Positions 18,642 to 28,862 of a stretch of 64,000 bases of DNA are shown here, one piece after another. Every line of letters begins with the position of its first letter. Positions within the stretch are counted from its first letter, which is position 1. The notes beneath the pieces were generated by a model. That model saw only the letters and a list, made by a program, of their open reading frames with translations, had not been told where the DNA came from and ran no database searches. This DNA is from an uncultured Bacteroidales bacterium (GTDB lineage: Bacteria > Bacteroidota > Bacteroidia > Bacteroidales > UBA932), in contig CAJOKD010000011.1 of assembly GCA_905235085.1 (NCBI GenBank), positions 1-64,000 on the forward strand, in the 5' to 3' direction. The position numbers and the translations under genes were made by a program.

Positions 18642-21330
18642 CGCACCTGAGGGACGAACCGTTGGCCCTTCCCAAACTCATATCGGTACGGGAATCTCCG
18701 TTGTAGAAGTAGAGGCAGAATGCACTTACTCCGTTAGGTGCGGAAGACCAGTAGTAACCGCGCTCGTTGCGGTACATCTCTACACCTGTGTCGCAGAGAC
18801 GTTCTCCTCCGGCAGGAAGGAAGATGGCAGACACCGAAGAGGAGAACGGCTTGTCGCCGCTGAACCACATTCCAGACACTCCGGATCCCAAGGTGACAAG
18901 CGATGAGTGGTTGCCGCTTCCCAGGGCTGAAAGTTCTTTCCAAGTAGGAACCCTCCACCCTTCCGGGCAAGGATCATTGGCGGTCTTGTCCGGTTCGATG
19001 TCACTCTCCCTGTTCCAAAGGTTGTCCTGCTTTACCAGAGACCAGTCGTTAGGCGAAACGGGGTTCGTGAAGAATACATTGGCACTGGCAGGGTTACGGC
19101 TGTTCTCCACTCCGACAGGACCAGCTGAGATCTCTGGGACGGTAGAATCATAATCAGTAGTGTAGCCCTGGCCGTAGCGCCTTCCCCACTGGTAGAGTTT
19201 GCCGTAAGGGAATCCCTTTTCATCGTCGGTAGCAGCCTCATAGCCGCAGTTGACAGGAGCCCAGATGGCGCCGGCGACGTAAATTCCCTCACCGAAGTTC
19301 ACACCGTTCTCGATGTAGTAAACCGGATTGACGGTAACGAAGCAGGTTGCAGGGAAATTGCCGTCGACCGAAGTGGCGGTGATGGTAGCTGTACCGGCCT
19401 TGATAGCGGTGATCTTGCCGTTTTCGACGACGGCGATGGACTCATCGCTGGAAGACCACGTGATCAGCTTGTTGGCAGCATCATCAGGCTCGACCTTGGC
19501 GGTGATGGTCTCGCTCTGTCCGACATAGAGAGCCAGGCTCGGCCGGCTTACGGTAATGCCGGTAACGGCAGCCTGTCCGTCCCTGACGCAGCGCACCGTA
19601 TATCCGTTGGCCCTTGGGTTCGAGGACACTCCGGTACCTGTCGCGTGGACGAAGAAGAACTTGGACTTTGCTCCGTCCGTAGTGGATGTCCAGTAGAAAC
19701 CGATATTGTCCCTCTGGGCGTACCTGCCGTCGGTGCAGTCATTGTAACCGGCGCGAGGAAGGAACTCCTTGTCACCCAAAATACTCTGGACCTCGATTTC
19801 GGTAGGCAGCCTCCAGCCGACCGGGCACGGATCGTACTCGGACTTCACAGGAACCTCGACGGTACCGATGTTCCAAAGCGTAGGATCAGGAGCGATGTTC
19901 CAGTCGTACGGTTCCTCTACCTGGGCGTAGAACTTACCCTTGTTGCCTTCCAACTGTCCCTGTGATGTGGTTACGCGCCCTGTTACCACCTCTGGAACGG
20001 TTTGGTCGAACTCAGCATCGGAACCCTGTCCGTAGATCCTTCCCCACTGGTAGAACTTGCCGTAAGGATATCCACGAGTCGTATCGGTTGCAGGCTCGAA
20101 TCCGCAGTTGACAGGAGCCCAGATGACACCGTTCTTCACTATACCCTCGCCGAAGCATATTCCGTTCTCGATGTAGGAATTTGCATCGAAAACATAGCTG
20201 ATCGAGGTGTAGTTGGACTGGATCTCGTTGGCGTAAGTGTCGGTGACAAGCAGGGAAACTGCCACAGCCTGCTCGGCTGCTACGCCGGAGACGACGGCGG
20301 TGACGAGGATCGAGCCTGGCTCAGGGCAAGTCACGGACTTGATGGTGATAGCAGGATTGGCAGCCCTGGTAGCCACCGACCTGAGCACGAATGAAGCGGA
20401 CGCCTTCTCCTCCGCGATGGCCTGGGCGAGGGAAGCGGCAAGAGCGGCCGGCCTGATGTCGTACTTCATCTCGACTGTCTCAGGAATGACCTTGATCTTG
20501 ATCTGGCCGTCGGAATAGTCAGGGACATAGACCACGGAGTTGATCTTGTTCATAAGCGCTTCCATCTGGGTCTTGATGACTCCGAGTGCTGTTTCGAGGG
20601 CAGTGACCCTGGTGGTAAGGTTCTCAACCTGTCCCTGGAGTATCAGAACGTCGGTACCAAGTCCGATGACAAGTGTATCAAGCTTGGCGACTTTCGGCCC
20701 GAGTTCGTCGAGTTCGGTGCGCATATCCTGCTGAGCCTTGGTCACTTCGGCCTTGAAGGCGTTAAGTTCCTCTTCGCTTACGCCTCCCTGGAGATCTGCG
20801 ATCTTCTTGTTGATGTCCACTAGAGCGCTGTCATAGACAGCCTTGAGAGCATCGAAGTCATTCTTGGCTACCTTGCCGTTGACAATCGTGAGGAGAGCAT
20901 TCATATCCCCGTTGTACTTGGATGTGAACGCTAAGTACTCTTCCCTGGACACAAGACCGGCAAGCTGAGTGAGGATCTCGGCCACGGCAGCGTCATTGCT
21001 GGTCTTGTAGGCGTTGAACTCTTCTTGGGTAAGAAGCAGACCGATCTTGGACTGAAGATCCTCCAGGGTCGTCTTGATGGCAGCCATTTCGGTGGCACAA
21101 TCACATTCCTTGATGCCTTCCACCTTGGTCTGGACAGCCTCGAGGGAACTGCCGAAGGCAGCGATCTGGGACTTGATGTTCACGATTTCTGAACTCTCAA
21201 GCGCATCCAGCCTTGCCTTCAACTCGTCGTAGTCGCCGCACACGCCGGGTTCATCGATGCAGGATACACTCATCAGTGCTCCTGCGACGAGTGCCGCGGA
21301 AAGACACAAAACTGATAATAAACGTTTCAT
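18631..21330 (-). CDS. Cell-surface lipoprotein: N-terminal coiled coil, two FISUMP (fibrobacter succinogenes major paralogous) domains separated by a Big2 domain
   Basis: Lipobox-like MSVSC; repeated block YIENGxxFGEGIxxxGxIWAPVNCGxExATDxxxGxPYGKxYQWGRxYGQG twice; Big2 motif VTGITVSRPSLALYVGQSETITAKVEPDDAANKLITWSSSDESIAVVENGKITAIKAGTATITATS. Confidence 0.85.
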   Translation of the reverse strand: MKRLLSVLCLSAALVAGALMSVSCIDEPGVCGDYDELKARLDALESSEIVNIKSQIAAFGSSLEAVQTKVEGIKECDCATEMAAIKTTLEDLQSKIGLLLTQEEFNAYKTSNDAAVAEILTQLAGLVSREEYLAFTSKYNGDMNALLTIVNGKVAKNDFDALKAVYDSALVDINKKIADLQGGVSEEELNAFKAEVTKAQQDMRTELDELGPKVAKLDTLVIGLGTDVLILQGQVENLTTRVTALETALGVIKTQMEALMNKINSVVYVPDYSDGQIKIKVIPETVEMKYDIRPAALAASLAQAIAEEKASASFVLRSVATRAANPAITIKSVTCPEPGSILVTAVVSGVAAEQAVAVSLLVTDTYANEIQSNYTSISYVFDANSYIENGICFGEGIVKNGVIWAPVNCGFEPATDTTRGYPYGKFYQWGRIYGQGSDAEFDQTVPEVVTGRVTTSQGQLEGNKGKFYAQVEEPYDWNIAPDPTLWNIGTVEVPVKSEYDPCPVGWRLPTEIEVQSILGDKEFLPRAGYNDCTDGRYAQRDNIGFYWTSTTDGAKSKFFFVHATGTGVSSNPRANGYTVRCVRDGQAAVTGITVSRPSLALYVGQSETITAKVEPDDAANKLITWSSSDESIAVVENGKITAIKAGTATITATSVDGNFPATCFVTVNPVYYIENGVNFGEGIYVAGAIWAPVNCGYEAATDDEKGFPYGKLYQWGRRYGQGYTTDYDSTVPEISAGPVGVENSRNPASANVFFTNPVSPNDWSLVKQDNLWNRESDIEPDKTANDPCPEGWRVPTWKELSALGSGNHSSLVTLGSGVSGMWFSGDKPFSSSVSAIFLPAGGERLCDTGVEMYRNERGYYWSSAPNGVSAFCLYFYNGDSRTDMSLGRANGSSLRCVKE

Positions 21331-21363
21331 AAAAATAAAGATTAGATGATTATTTCCAAGAAC

Positions 21364-22773
21364 CTATTCCTTCTGGGTGGCCTCGAACTCAGCCTTGACC
21401 TGTTCGATGATAGGCTCCACCTTGGCATAGCCGTTGGCAGGAGCGTTCCACACGGTAGCGAAGAGGATGATTCCGATTATGCCAATGACGATCGCCACCT
21501 CGAACACTGAATTCCATCCGAGTTTGTCAGCTATCGCACCGAAAGCAAGACCGGAAACGGCCGTACTGGCATATCCGAGAATGCCTGCCAATCCGTTGGC
21601 GGAAGCAGCCACTCTCTTTGTAGCCTGGTTGGAGAGAGAAATGCCCACAAGGGCCTGCGGCATATATATGAAGAAACTTGCCATTATGATCCATACCACG
21701 GCAAGTCCGTTGAGACTGTGAGGGGTGAGCCAGAAGAGGAAGAAGCAAAGGGTTGCGCCTGCGAGTCCGATCAGGCAGGTCCGGTGTGCCTTGCTCTTGA
21801 AGAACTTGTCTGTCGCCCAACCGGCCAGCAAGGTTCCCACTATGCCTCCTACAAGCTCTGAAGCTGCCACCACCGTGGAGGCGGTGCTGATATTCAGTCC
21901 CCTGTCCTGGGTAAGGAACGTAGCCCCCCAGTCCAGGATGGTGAATCTCAGGACATATACGAAGAAGTTGGCAATCGCGACAATCCAGATGATCTTGTTC
22001 TTGAATACCATCTCCTTGACGAGCTTGTTGTAGCACATTATCGTGAACTTCGGGTCCTCGACCACTACTTCCTTCTCGGGAGCATTTTCGTCAATCGTTT
22101 CCGGATCAGGCAGGCCGACCGACGCAGGGGTATCCTTCAGTCCGAAGAACAGCATCGCGGCTCCGGCGATGGAAAGGATAGCCGGAACGAAGAAACACCA
22201 CTGCCAGGCCTCATATCCGAAAGGCTTGAGGATAAGGGAGCCGCAGATTATCGCCACGAGGCCGGCTCCGATGGAATGGGAACTGTTCCAGATGGACTGC
22301 TTGAATGCAAGTTCTGACGGCTTGATCCAATGGGCCATCAGGCTCCCGCAAGGCGGATAACCCATACCCTGAGTGTAACCGTTTATCATCCAAAGACTTC
22401 CGATGAATATTATCATTCCTGCAGTAGCCTTTCCGGATCCGTCGAGGAAATGGAACAGTCCGTTCATCTCAGGGCTGAGGCCGATCAGGATGTTCACCAC
22501 CGCGGAAAGCAGGAGTCCGAGAGCCATCATCTTCTTGCGGGAAACCCTGTCCGCAAGGAAGCCGTTGATGAACCGTGAAACTCCGTAGATGATTCCGTTA
22601 AGGGTCAGGAAGAGACCTAGCTTGGTCTTGCTGACCCCCAGTTCGGACTCAAGAGCCGGCATCGTAATGCTGAAGTTCTTCCTTACGAAATAGAACAGCA
22701 TATACCCTATCATCAACAGGATGAGGGTCCTCCACTGCCAGTAGTTGTATTTCTTCTGGGTTGCTTGATCCAT
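21364..22773 (-). CDS. MFS transporter, organophosphate:phosphate antiporter (GlpT/UhpT-like) family
   Basis: YMLFYFVRKNFSITMPALESELGVSKTKLG, NGYTQGMGYPPCGSLMAHWI, 12-TM hydrophobic profile. Confidence 0.85.
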   Translation of the reverse strand: MDQATQKKYNYWQWRTLILLMIGYMLFYFVRKNFSITMPALESELGVSKTKLGLFLTLNGIIYGVSRFINGFLADRVSRKKMMALGLLLSAVVNILIGLSPEMNGLFHFLDGSGKATAGMIIFIGSLWMINGYTQGMGYPPCGSLMAHWIKPSELAFKQSIWNSSHSIGAGLVAIICGSLILKPFGYEAWQWCFFVPAILSIAGAAMLFFGLKDTPASVGLPDPETIDENAPEKEVVVEDPKFTIMCYNKLVKEMVFKNKIIWIVAIANFFVYVLRFTILDWGATFLTQDRGLNISTASTVVAASELVGGIVGTLLAGWATDKFFKSKAHRTCLIGLAGATLCFFLFWLTPHSLNGLAVVWIIMASFFIYMPQALVGISLSNQATKRVAASANGLAGILGYASTAVSGLAFGAIADKLGWNSVFEVAIVIGIIGIILFATVWNAPANGYAKVEPIIEQVKAEFEATQKE

Positions 22774-22797
22774 TTTAATTTTGCGTTTGATAATAAC

Positions 22798-24390
22798 TTA
22801 TTTCAGGATAGGTATGTCGAAATCCGGATCCGCCGGGGTCGAATGGGCTTCGCGTATCACATCCCACATCTTTTCAACTATCTCGGGATGCAGCGCTGCC
22901 TGGTCGTTTTCCCTGTTCTCCACGGTCTTTCCCGGGACGGAGACATCATAGAGCTCCATCGTCCGGTTGCCCTTCTTCACTCCCCTTATGATGCCTTTCC
23001 AGTTGCCTATGCGGACCGCTACGAGACCTTTTCCGAAAGGAGCCTCCCAGTAGAGATACTCGTGTTCCTTCTGCTTGCGGCTCTTGCCTTTTATGGTCGG
23101 AAGGATGGATATTCCGTCGTTGGAAGGAGCAGGGACTCCCGTCAGCTCCGCAAGGGTCGGCATTATGTCAACGAAGGATCCCAGGTGGTTGCTTACACGC
23201 CCCTTCCTGACGACTTCAGGCCACGAAACGATGAAAGGCATCCGCACTCCGCCTTCCTGGACGGTGGTCTTTGCCCAACCCTTGCCGCAACGCCACGGGA
23301 ACGCGCTGTCGAACCACTCGGTAGGAGAGGAGGCGTTGTTCGCCGGACCGTTGTCAGAAGTGAAAATGATCAGGGTATCATCGTATAGCCCCCTGTCCTT
23401 GAGCTCCTGCACCAGCAGGCCGACCTGATGGTCGAAATAGCTGATCATCGCGGCATAGGTGGCGTGAGGATAACGGCAAGGGAAGTAGTTGTGAGGCCAC
23501 GAGTCGAGGTGATATTCCCCGTTGTATGGAGCCTCGTCCCCGAACTTTGCAACATAGTAGTCCACCCATTCCTTAGGCGCCTGGAGAGGCGAGTGCGGAA
23601 GCGGGGTCGTCCACATCAGGAAGAACGGCCTGTCGGAGTTCCCGTCGATGAAATCCACCACGCTGTCGAACATCACGTCGGGACCGTAGATACCGTCAGC
23701 CCTGTATTTGTCATAGCTGTGCTCATCCAGAGGATCGGCACCTTCGTCGAGGGCAGTTCCCGGAACTGGAGCGTCCGGATTGATGTAGACCTTCCTTTCG
23801 TTTTCCCAATAATACTGAGGATAGTGGTTGTGAGCCACCCTCTGGCAGATGCAGCCGTAGTAATAATCGAATCCCATCTTCCACGGGACGCTTTCCGAGA
23901 CCGGACCGCCGAGGCCCCACTTGCCGACCATACCGGTCACATAACCCGCCTGCTGCATCATAGTACCAAGGGTAGGAGTCCCTGCCGCCAGGCCTGCCTG
24001 GCCTTCCAGGGCAGGATCCAGGTCTACCGCCCGGTAGTCCCAGATATTCGCGGAATCCGGAGCACCGGCACCTTCCTTGTTGTTCCTGATCTGAGCGTGT
24101 CCGGTGTGCTGGCCGGTGAGCAGGCAGCAGCGGGACGGCGCTGAGAGAGCGCAGGCCGTGCACATATCCGTGAAAAGAATTCCGTTGCTGGCGAGGGCGT
24201 CTATGTTGGGAGTTTCGATCTTCGTCTGCCCGTAGCATCCAAAGTCGCCGTGTCCGGCATCGTCCATCAAAATGAATATTACATTCGGCCGCCGGCCGGA
24301 CGCACGTCTTGACTCGGTGGCGCGAAGGGCCACTGAGGAGCTGGCAACCAGGGCCGCCATCAGGAAATACTTGTTACTCTGCACGACCAT
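22798..24390 (-). CDS. Sulfatase (Ser-type S1 family)
   Basis: RPNVIFILMDDAGHGDFGCYG, sulfatase motif S-A-P-S-R-CCLLTGQHTGH, GKWGLGG. Confidence 0.93.
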   Translation of the reverse strand: MVVQSNKYFLMAALVASSSVALRATESRRASGRRPNVIFILMDDAGHGDFGCYGQTKIETPNIDALASNGILFTDMCTACALSAPSRCCLLTGQHTGHAQIRNNKEGAGAPDSANIWDYRAVDLDPALEGQAGLAAGTPTLGTMMQQAGYVTGMVGKWGLGGPVSESVPWKMGFDYYYGCICQRVAHNHYPQYYWENERKVYINPDAPVPGTALDEGADPLDEHSYDKYRADGIYGPDVMFDSVVDFIDGNSDRPFFLMWTTPLPHSPLQAPKEWVDYYVAKFGDEAPYNGEYHLDSWPHNYFPCRYPHATYAAMISYFDHQVGLLVQELKDRGLYDDTLIIFTSDNGPANNASSPTEWFDSAFPWRCGKGWAKTTVQEGGVRMPFIVSWPEVVRKGRVSNHLGSFVDIMPTLAELTGVPAPSNDGISILPTIKGKSRKQKEHEYLYWEAPFGKGLVAVRIGNWKGIIRGVKKGNRTMELYDVSVPGKTVENRENDQAALHPEIVEKMWDVIREAHSTPADPDFDIPILK

Positions 24391-24519
24391 ACAATACGGG
24401 TTATTTACAAAATTAACAAATATATCAAGTCCTTTTATCGCAATAATTCTTTATTTATCAACAATGGATTGTTCAGAAACTGCTTCCTTATATCGGAGAT
24501 AATTGCTATTTTTGTATTT

Positions 24520-25380
24520 ATGAACAAGAAAGACGACTACAACAAGACACTTTCTGCCGAACAGAAGGCGAAACTGCGCAGGATCAGGCATTTAGCGCTG
24601 GATTTGGACGGAACCATCTATATGGAGAACAATATATTCCCGTTCACCATCCCCACACTGGACACCCTCAAAGCCAACGGTGTGGACCATTCGTTCCTGA
24701 CAAACAACCCTACCAAATCAGTAGGAGACTATATATCAAAGCTGGCCAGGATGGGCATCGACTGCCCGGTAGCGAATATGTACACCACTCCCATAGCTAC
24801 CATCGATTACATCAAGAAGGCTTATCCTGAGGTCAGGAGACTGTTTATGCTGGGAACTCCGAGTATGCAGGAGCAGTTCGTCGCCGCCGGTTTCGAAGCC
24901 TGCGCCGATGACCCCGACGACGTGCCGGATATGCTCATCGTCGCCTTCGACACGACGCTGGTATATCCACGGCTATGCCGCGCCGCCTGGTGGGCGAAGC
25001 AGGGCATCCCTTACATAGCCACCAATCCGGACTGGGTGTGCCCGACCGATGCCAGGACCATCCTGGTGGACTGCGGCTCGCTCCAGAAATGCATCGAAGC
25101 GGCTACGGGGCGCAAGCCAGACAAGGTGATGGGCAAGCCTGACCCTACTATGCTGGACGGAATACGCGACCGGAACGGACTCCAGCCGGACGAGATAGCA
25201 ATGGTCGGAGACAGAATCTACACCGACATAGAGATGGGACGGAGGGCAGGTGCCGTCAGCGTCCTAGTCCTTTCAGGCGAGACAACCCTCGAGAAGGCCC
25301 TGGAGGTCGGCACGGCCGACTTCATATGCCGTGACCTGGAAGAACTCGGCGACCTTATCCTGGAAAGCCGTAAAGACTGA
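24520..25380 (+). CDS. HAD-IIA family hydrolase (NagD-like)
   Basis: LDLDGTIYMENNIFPFT, FLTNNPTKS, KPDPTMLDGI, MVGDRIYTDIEMGRRAG. Confidence 0.9.
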   Translation: MNKKDDYNKTLSAEQKAKLRRIRHLALDLDGTIYMENNIFPFTIPTLDTLKANGVDHSFLTNNPTKSVGDYISKLARMGIDCPVANMYTTPIATIDYIKKAYPEVRRLFMLGTPSMQEQFVAAGFEACADDPDDVPDMLIVAFDTTLVYPRLCRAAWWAKQGIPYIATNPDWVCPTDARTILVDCGSLQKCIEAATGRKPDKVMGKPDPTMLDGIRDRNGLQPDEIAMVGDRIYTDIEMGRRAGAVSVLVLSGETTLEKALEVGTADFICRDLEELGDLILESRKD

Positions 25381-25382
25381 AT

Positions 25383-25970
25383 ATGAAAATCCTGTTCATC
25401 CACGGACTGGCCTCTTCCGGAGCCTACAAGATGGCTTCTACCCTCAGGATACTGATCAAGGGCAGCGAAGTCATCGCCCCCGACGTGCCGATCGACCCGG
25501 ACAGAGCCCTGACTCTCCTGGAAGGCATCTGCAGGGATGAGGATCCAGACCTTGTCGTCGGACTTTCACTCGGAGCTTTCTGGGCCCAGAAACTGCGCGG
25601 CCGGCGCAAGGTGCTCATCAATCCGGATTTCCACATATCCGTACTGCTCGGGAAGATGGAAGGGGAAGTCGAATATCTGTCCCCAAGGGCTGACGGAGCG
25701 AAGAGTTTCCTGGTCACCGAGGATATATGCGAAGGTTACCGGAAGCTGGAAAGGGACCAGTTCAAGGATATAGGTCCCGAAGAGATAACCCTTACCTGCG
25801 GAATATTCGCCGACAATGACGAACTGGTCGACTGCCGTCCGGAATTCGAGCTGCACTATCCAGGAAGAAGCCACGTCTATCCCGGCACTCACCTGCCGGA
25901 CTATCCACTAACCAAACGATATTTACTGCCAATCATCCTCGATGAAATTCTTGACCAACATATCCACTGA
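25383..25970 (+). CDS. YqiA/YcfP-like alpha/beta-fold esterase
   Basis: ILFIHGLASSGAYKMA, VVGLSLGAFWAQKLRG nucleophile elbow. Confidence 0.75.
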   Translation: MKILFIHGLASSGAYKMASTLRILIKGSEVIAPDVPIDPDRALTLLEGICRDEDPDLVVGLSLGAFWAQKLRGRRKVLINPDFHISVLLGKMEGEVEYLSPRADGAKSFLVTEDICEGYRKLERDQFKDIGPEEITLTCGIFADNDELVDCRPEFELHYPGRSHVYPGTHLPDYPLTKRYLLPIILDEILDQHIH

Positions 25971-26901
25971 TCCTTATTTCAACCTGGCTTTCGACGAATA
26001 TTGCCTGGAGAACGTCAGGGAGGAGGAACCGTATTTCTTCCTTTGGAGGAACCGTCCTTCCGTCATAGTAGGATTGAACCAGAACGTATTCTCGGAGGTG
26101 AACCTCGGCTATCTGGAAGAGCACGGGATAACCTTGGCGAGAAGGGTTACGGGTGGAGGCGCCGTATACCACGACCTCCAGAACCTGAATTATACTATAA
26201 TAGGCAAGGAGCCCTCTCCGGAGCCTATCGCCGAAGCGCTCAGGGCCCTCGGTGCCGATGTGGTGATGAGCGGCAGGAACGATATGTTCGTGGATGGAAA
26301 GAAGTGTTCAGGCTATGCCAGGAGGGTTTCGCACGGCAGGGAGATCATCCACGGGACCCTTATGTACGATGTAGACCTGGAGACTCTCACGCACGTGCTG
26401 GACGTTCCGGGATCGAAAATGCAGGCCAAAGGAATCGCTTCGGTCAAGAGCAGGGTCTGCAATCTGAAGGATTATCTGCCCGGATACGGCTCACTGGACG
26501 AATTGCAGGCGGAGCTGCAGGGAATACTCTCCGACGGAGCCGGGGAGATGGAACTGACTCCGGAAGACACAGGACATATAAGGCTGCTGGCCGAGACCAA
26601 ATTCGCGACCTGGGATTTCATTTACGGACACTCCCGAGAGGCTGATTTCATGAGGAAGGCAAAACTGCCCTGCGGAACGGTGGAGGCAACATTCAAACTT
26701 GATCGTGGCAGAATCTGCAGCCTGGCGTTTTATGGAGACTATCTCTTCGACTTACCCTCCGACGAACTCGCACGCAGACTTGAAGGGAAACGTTTCGAAG
26801 CTTCGGAGATCCTCAAAGTCCTGGAGGGAGCGGATGTTCCTTCATATTTCAAAGGAACTTCCGCTGAGGATCTTGTATCAGTCCTTTTCGGGCTTTCCTG
26901 A
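25942..26901 (+). CDS. lplA: Lipoate-protein ligase A
   Basis: FFLWRNRPSVIVGLNQNVFSEVN, ARRVTGGGAVYHDLQNLNYTII, DMFVDGKKCSGYARR. Confidence 0.93.
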   Translation: MKFLTNISTDPYFNLAFDEYCLENVREEEPYFFLWRNRPSVIVGLNQNVFSEVNLGYLEEHGITLARRVTGGGAVYHDLQNLNYTIIGKEPSPEPIAEALRALGADVVMSGRNDMFVDGKKCSGYARRVSHGREIIHGTLMYDVDLETLTHVLDVPGSKMQAKGIASVKSRVCNLKDYLPGYGSLDELQAELQGILSDGAGEMELTPEDTGHIRLLAETKFATWDFIYGHSREADFMRKAKLPCGTVEATFKLDRGRICSLAFYGDYLFDLPSDELARRLEGKRFEASEILKVLEGADVPSYFKGTSAEDLVSVLFGLS

Positions 26902-27247
26902 CATACAAACCAACGTGCTTATCACTCCACCGATAGGACACCACCAAGTCCACGCTATGTAAGCATTTCCGAACAGTTCCTTCTGGAACATAAGGCTGTT
27001 AGCCCTCTTCGCAGTCTCTCCGAAACGGTCCCCTATGTATCCATAGATTGTAATCGTCTTGGCATTATATAGCTTAGGAATGATCAGTGCAGCAACCAGA
27101 GTACCACCGAAGACTGCCCCGATCAGATTCATGACATACGTCAGGTTAGTGTTGAAACCAAGTTCCGGGGATCCTACGAAAGTCCCGGCACTGATCGCAG
27201 TACCGGTTGCGGAGATAGCCACCAGCCATCCCGGCATGGATCGGCCT
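26878..27247 (-). pseudogene. Sodium:solute symporter (SSS family) remnant: N-terminal segment joined to a C-terminal tail
   Basis: PGWLVAISATGTAISAGTFVGSPELGFNTNLTYVMNLIGAVFGGTLVAALIIPKLYNAKTITIYGYIGDRFGETAKR is the SSS N-terminal region; it ends after ~30 more residues resembling an SSS C-terminal TM segment. Confidence 0.75.
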
Positions 27248-27559
27248 GGTAAGGTCCTGCTCGCGGAGCAGAAGGTCTCCGAGAATCCTGTGGCTTTCGC
27301 GTTTCCCTGAAACGTGGTATACCCACACCAGATGGGTACATTCCCAGTCTTCCTTATTGGCGAGGCGGTTCTTGCAATAAGAGAAAGTACTGTAGGCCAC
27401 GTACATTCCATAGTCCCTGATCTTCTCGGCATCTGCGATCTGATCATCGTTCATTCCGACTTCCCAGCACCAGTTGGCACGATGGACAGGCTCGACAGTC
27501 CAGTCTCCCAGATCGTCGAACCTCGTAGCCAGGACCATCAAGGAATCGTTCCTGTCCAC
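27247..27559 (-). pseudogene. FAD-dependent oxidoreductase fragment
   Basis: GDWTVEPVHRANWCWEVGMNDDQIADAEKIRDYGMYVAYSTFSYCKNRLANKEDWECTHLVWVYHVSGKRESHRILGDLLLREQDL in a different frame, abutting the symporter fragment; N- and C-terminal parts absent. Confidence 0.7.
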
Positions 27560-27562
27560 CTA

Positions 27563-28840
27563 TCAGAGCAGTTGGTCGGAGTGGGAGAGCAGGTATTCTT
27601 CGGCTTCTACGTTCCAAAGCCCGTTGTGAGCCTTGCAGATACGGTCGAGTTCGGCATATACAGGATTCGTCTTTCCTTTCTCGGCGAAATCTGCAATGGC
27701 CGTCAGAGGCATCTCTACGTGAGTATAGATAAGCTTCTTTCCACCCTTGATCTCAGGGAGATGGATAGTCGTCTCAGGGACCACGTTCAATCCGCCGATA
27801 TGGGTCACGAGTCCTGCAGGATCGAGTCCTTCGCTCATCATCTTGAGCCCTTCCTTCATATCGTCGGTATTGCCTCCGCTAGTTCCGACCACGTGGGTCA
27901 GGGCATAGTGGACGTTGTAGAAGTTGAAAGGAGCCTTGAAGTCGGAGCGTCCCGGGCCGGAGAAGAAGTTGAGGCAGCCATCGAATCCAAGGATATCGTC
28001 GGCCTGCTCGACTACCGCCGGTACCGGAGCCATTACCACCACTTCATCATATCCGGTTCCACCGGAAATCTCCTTGAGGGTGGCTACAGGGTCTTCCAGA
28101 TTCCCGGTATTGATGTACCTGAGGTCTATCCCCCTGGATGCTGCGAATTCAACCGGATAGAGGTCGGCGGCGCGGTCCAGGCGGGCCTGGTCGATGTCAG
28201 TCACGACGAAGAGGGACGGATGACGGTCCTCGCGATGGAGGACGTAATTGATCATAGCCAGTCCCATCGGGCCCACTCCGGCGAGAAGGGCCATCTTGCC
28301 GTTCTCCCGGATATCCATCTGGTGAACGTATGATCCTTGCTTGACGTGATAGCAGGCGTGGATGGCACCGATCACACAGGAAAGAGGCTCGCTGAGGGAG
28401 GCAGGATAGAATCCCGGACCGTTGTAAGGCAGGAGGCAGCCCATCTCCATCACTTCCCGAGGGATGATGATATAAGTGGCGTCGCCGCCGGCATAACGGT
28501 ATGAATAACCCGGAGCAGAAAGCAACCCTACAGGTCCGTCGGGATGGTTCATCGCAGGCTGTATGGAGAACTTGTCTCCCTCCTTGAACTGATCCTTCCA
28601 CTTCTCGCCGACCTTGATGATCCTGCCGGCGAACTCGTGACCCATTATGGTCGGGTTCTCAGCCACATTGTCAGGAATCCTCTTGTGGGCTGCACCTTGG
28701 TGGGCCACCTTCCAAGTGGACATACACAGGCTGTCGCTTATGACCTCCGCCAGGATTTCGTCATCCTTCATTTCAGGAAGCTCGAACTCCTCCAGCCTGA
28801 GGTCCTCGACACCATATAAACGTACTGCTTTTGTTTTCAT
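27563..28840 (-). CDS. Zinc-type MDR alcohol dehydrogenase, L-sorbose-1-phosphate reductase-like
   Basis: TIMGHEFAGRIIKVGEKW, SEPLSCVIGAIHACYH, LAGVGPMGLAMINY. Confidence 0.85.
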   Translation of the reverse strand: MKTKAVRLYGVEDLRLEEFELPEMKDDEILAEVISDSLCMSTWKVAHQGAAHKRIPDNVAENPTIMGHEFAGRIIKVGEKWKDQFKEGDKFSIQPAMNHPDGPVGLLSAPGYSYRYAGGDATYIIIPREVMEMGCLLPYNGPGFYPASLSEPLSCVIGAIHACYHVKQGSYVHQMDIRENGKMALLAGVGPMGLAMINYVLHREDRHPSLFVVTDIDQARLDRAADLYPVEFAASRGIDLRYINTGNLEDPVATLKEISGGTGYDEVVVMAPVPAVVEQADDILGFDGCLNFFSGPGRSDFKAPFNFYNVHYALTHVVGTSGGNTDDMKEGLKMMSEGLDPAGLVTHIGGLNVVPETTIHLPEIKGGKKLIYTHVEMPLTAIADFAEKGKTNPVYAELDRICKAHNGLWNVEAEEYLLSHSDQLL

Positions 28841-28862
28841 TGCTTCGGATTTTTATTCATTA

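Noticed and set aside
27314-28333. 339-aa plus-strand ORF
   Set aside because: Antisense to the MDR dehydrogenase and pseudogene region; no family signature.
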